Below are positions 5,672-6,829 of a stretch of 6,829 nucleotides of DNA, piece by piece; within the stretch, counting starts at the first letter, position 1; every line of letters starts with the position of its first letter. The notes under the pieces are model-generated. The model was not told the DNA's origin and made no database searches. It was given only the letters and a program-made list of their open reading frames with translations. Both the position numbers and the translations under genes were made by a program. Source of the DNA: JAXGPP01 sp964436865 (GTDB lineage: Bacteria; Planctomycetota; Planctomycetia; Pirellulales; Thermoguttaceae); NCBI GenBank assembly GCA_964436865.1, contig CAYTFK010000360.1, positions 1 through 6,829 of the forward strand. Reading direction: 5' to 3'.

Positions 5672-6829
5672 ATGCCCGCAAGCCCTGCTGTCGACTCTCG
5701 CGACGCGCTACCGCCGCTGCGACTGCGGATGCGGCCCGACCTGATTGTCGCACCTCAGGACGCCGCGAACGACGGCTGGTGGGTCATAAAGGACCCGGTT
5801 ACGCTGGAATACTTCCAGCTCGATCGCCGCGAGGCGGCTGTCCTCTGCATGCTCGACGGGCGGCGAAGCTTCAATTCGATCCGCCGGGAGTTCGAGCGCC
5901 GCTTCGCACCGCACCGGCTCACTCCCGAAGGGCTTCAGGCATACCTGGAACAACTGCACCGTTACGGGTTGGTCCTGTCCGATGCGGCGGGGCAAGGAAG
6001 CGAACTCCGCGAGCGTCGCGACCGCCGCCGGAGTCGGGCCCGCCAGCAACTGCTCGCCGGCGCGCTCTACTATCGCTTTCGCGGAGTCGACCCTGAGCCG
6101 CTCCTACGGCGTGTCTACCCTCTGGTCCGCCCGCTCTTCTCTCGCGGGTTTCTCCTGCTGGTTCTCGCTGCCGCCTCCAGCGCGCTGGGACTGGTCTTGC
6201 TCAGGCTCGACCAGCTCGAAGGACGGCTGCCGGCGATCGACGCGTTTCTCACCGCCCTGAATGTCGCCTGGCTGGCGGTGATCCTCGTGGCTGTCAAGGT
6301 CCTTCACGAGCTAGCGCACGCGCTGGCCTGCAAACACTTCGGCGGTGAGTGCCACGAAATCGGCATCATGCTGTTCTTCGGCATGCCCTTTCTCTACTGC
6401 AACGTCTCCGATGCCTGGACGTTCCCCAATCGCTGGCACCGGATCGCGGTCTCGGCGGCGGGTATGATTGTGGAACTGCTGCTGGCTTCGCTCGCCGCCT
6501 GGGCCTGGTACTGGAGCCAGCCCGGGCTGCTCAACACGCTGGCCTTCAACCTGACCGTGGTCTGCTCGGTTCGCACGATTGTGCTGAACGCCAATCCGCT
6601 CCTGCGCTACGACGGCTACTACATTCTCTGCGACCTCGCGGCCGTGCCGAACCTTTACCAGCGTGCCGGTGCGGCCCTGTCGTCGTCGGCTGTCCGCTGG
6701 TGCGCCGGGCTGGAACTGCCGGCTGAAGAGGCGGTCGCCCCGGGACGACGCGGTTGGCTGGCACTCTACGCTGCGGCCTCGATCGGCTACCGCCTGCTGA
6801 TCGTTCTCACGATCCTGTCATTCGCCTAT
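5672..6829 (+). CDS. PqqD-like domain / M50 (site-2-protease-like) membrane metalloprotease, partial
   Basis: 386 codons are open to the window edge; the C-terminus is missing. Residues about 22-103 resemble the PqqD winged-helix peptide-recognition fold (RPDLIVAPQ, WWVIKDPVTLEYFQLD, LDGRRSFNSIRREFERRF, LHRYGLVL). Membrane helices follow at about 159-177, 195-216, 230-243, 258-281 and 286-304, with another at the cut end (about 368-386). The M50 zinc site is intact: HELAH (H212, E213, H216) in a hydrophobic helix, and N308-P309 with D314 in NPLLRYDGYY, the distal motif supplying the third ligand. M50 enzymes cleave substrates within or near the membrane. The ATG at 5672 follows the upstream stop by 9 bases; the nearby GTG at 5659 is in another frame. 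From memory, related planctomycete proteins run to roughly 700 residues and often end in a lipoyl/HlyD-like region, so about half may be missing. The M50 call is firm, the PqqD-like call moderate, and the substrate unknown. Confidence 0.87.
   Translation, partial: MPASPAVDSRDALPPLRLRMRPDLIVAPQDAANDGWWVIKDPVTLEYFQLDRREAAVLCMLDGRRSFNSIRREFERRFAPHRLTPEGLQAYLEQLHRYGLVLSDAAGQGSELRERRDRRRSRARQQLLAGALYYRFRGVDPEPLLRRVYPLVRPLFSRGFLLLVLAAASSALGLVLLRLDQLEGRLPAIDAFLTALNVAWLAVILVAVKVLHELAHALACKHFGGECHEIGIMLFFGMPFLYCNVSDAWTFPNRWHRIAVSAAGMIVELLLASLAAWAWYWSQPGLLNTLAFNLTVVCSVRTIVLNANPLLRYDGYYILCDLAAVPNLYQRAGAALSSSAVRWCAGLELPAEEAVAPGRRGWLALYAAASIGYRLLIVLTILSFAY

Noticed and set aside
5659..6096. Open frame beginning at GTG 5659
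   Set aside because: It is out of frame with the M50 coding sequence and its translation is arginine-rich noise. The 5672 frame gives PqqD-like and M50 motifs.
1..6829. CRISPR array, insertion sequence, tRNA/rRNA genes or attachment sites
   Set aside because: No regularly spaced repeats, transposase-like protein, terminal inverted repeats, cloverleaf-like sequence or rRNA-like stretch was seen on either strand.

Overview
This GC-rich window reads like part of a planctomycete (Planctomycetota) chromosome. That assignment is inferred from the gene set, not from a marker gene. The set is a long TolC-type outer-membrane protein, an adaptor with cytoplasmic GAF-like domains fused to a membrane anchor and lipoyl domain, a second soluble adaptor, and a PqqD-like/M50 membrane metalloprotease. 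From memory of such genomes this combination recurs there, usually annotated as 'HlyD', 'RND adaptor' and 'site-2 protease/peptidase M50', without an assigned function.

Layout: (1) At the left edge a minus-strand gene begins at 69 and leaves the window. Only its signal peptide is visible, behind a perfect AGGAGG ribosome-binding site and a plausible promoter. (2) 83-505 is non-coding as far as can be seen. (3) 506-2431, minus strand: a TolC-family outer-membrane lipoprotein. (4) 2432-2711: a 280-base divergent intergenic region that must hold promoters for both directions. (5) 2712-4712, 4712-5662 and 5672-end, all plus strand: a tightly packed operon. The first stop and second start overlap by one base (TGATG), and 9 bases separate the second and third genes. 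The third gene runs off the right edge.

How the genes may work together (inference): TolC supplies the outer-membrane duct and the two adaptors bridge the periplasm. The GAF-like part of the first adaptor could sense a cytoplasmic ligand or partner. The M50 protein carries the zinc motif HELAH and the distal NPLLRYDG motif, and it may act as the inner-membrane component, perhaps cleaving a peptide recognised by its PqqD-like domain. No ABC, RND or MFS transporter is present in the window. This is therefore either an efflux/secretion locus whose pump lies downstream, or a system in which the protease-like protein replaces the pump. The second possibility is the most interesting lead here.
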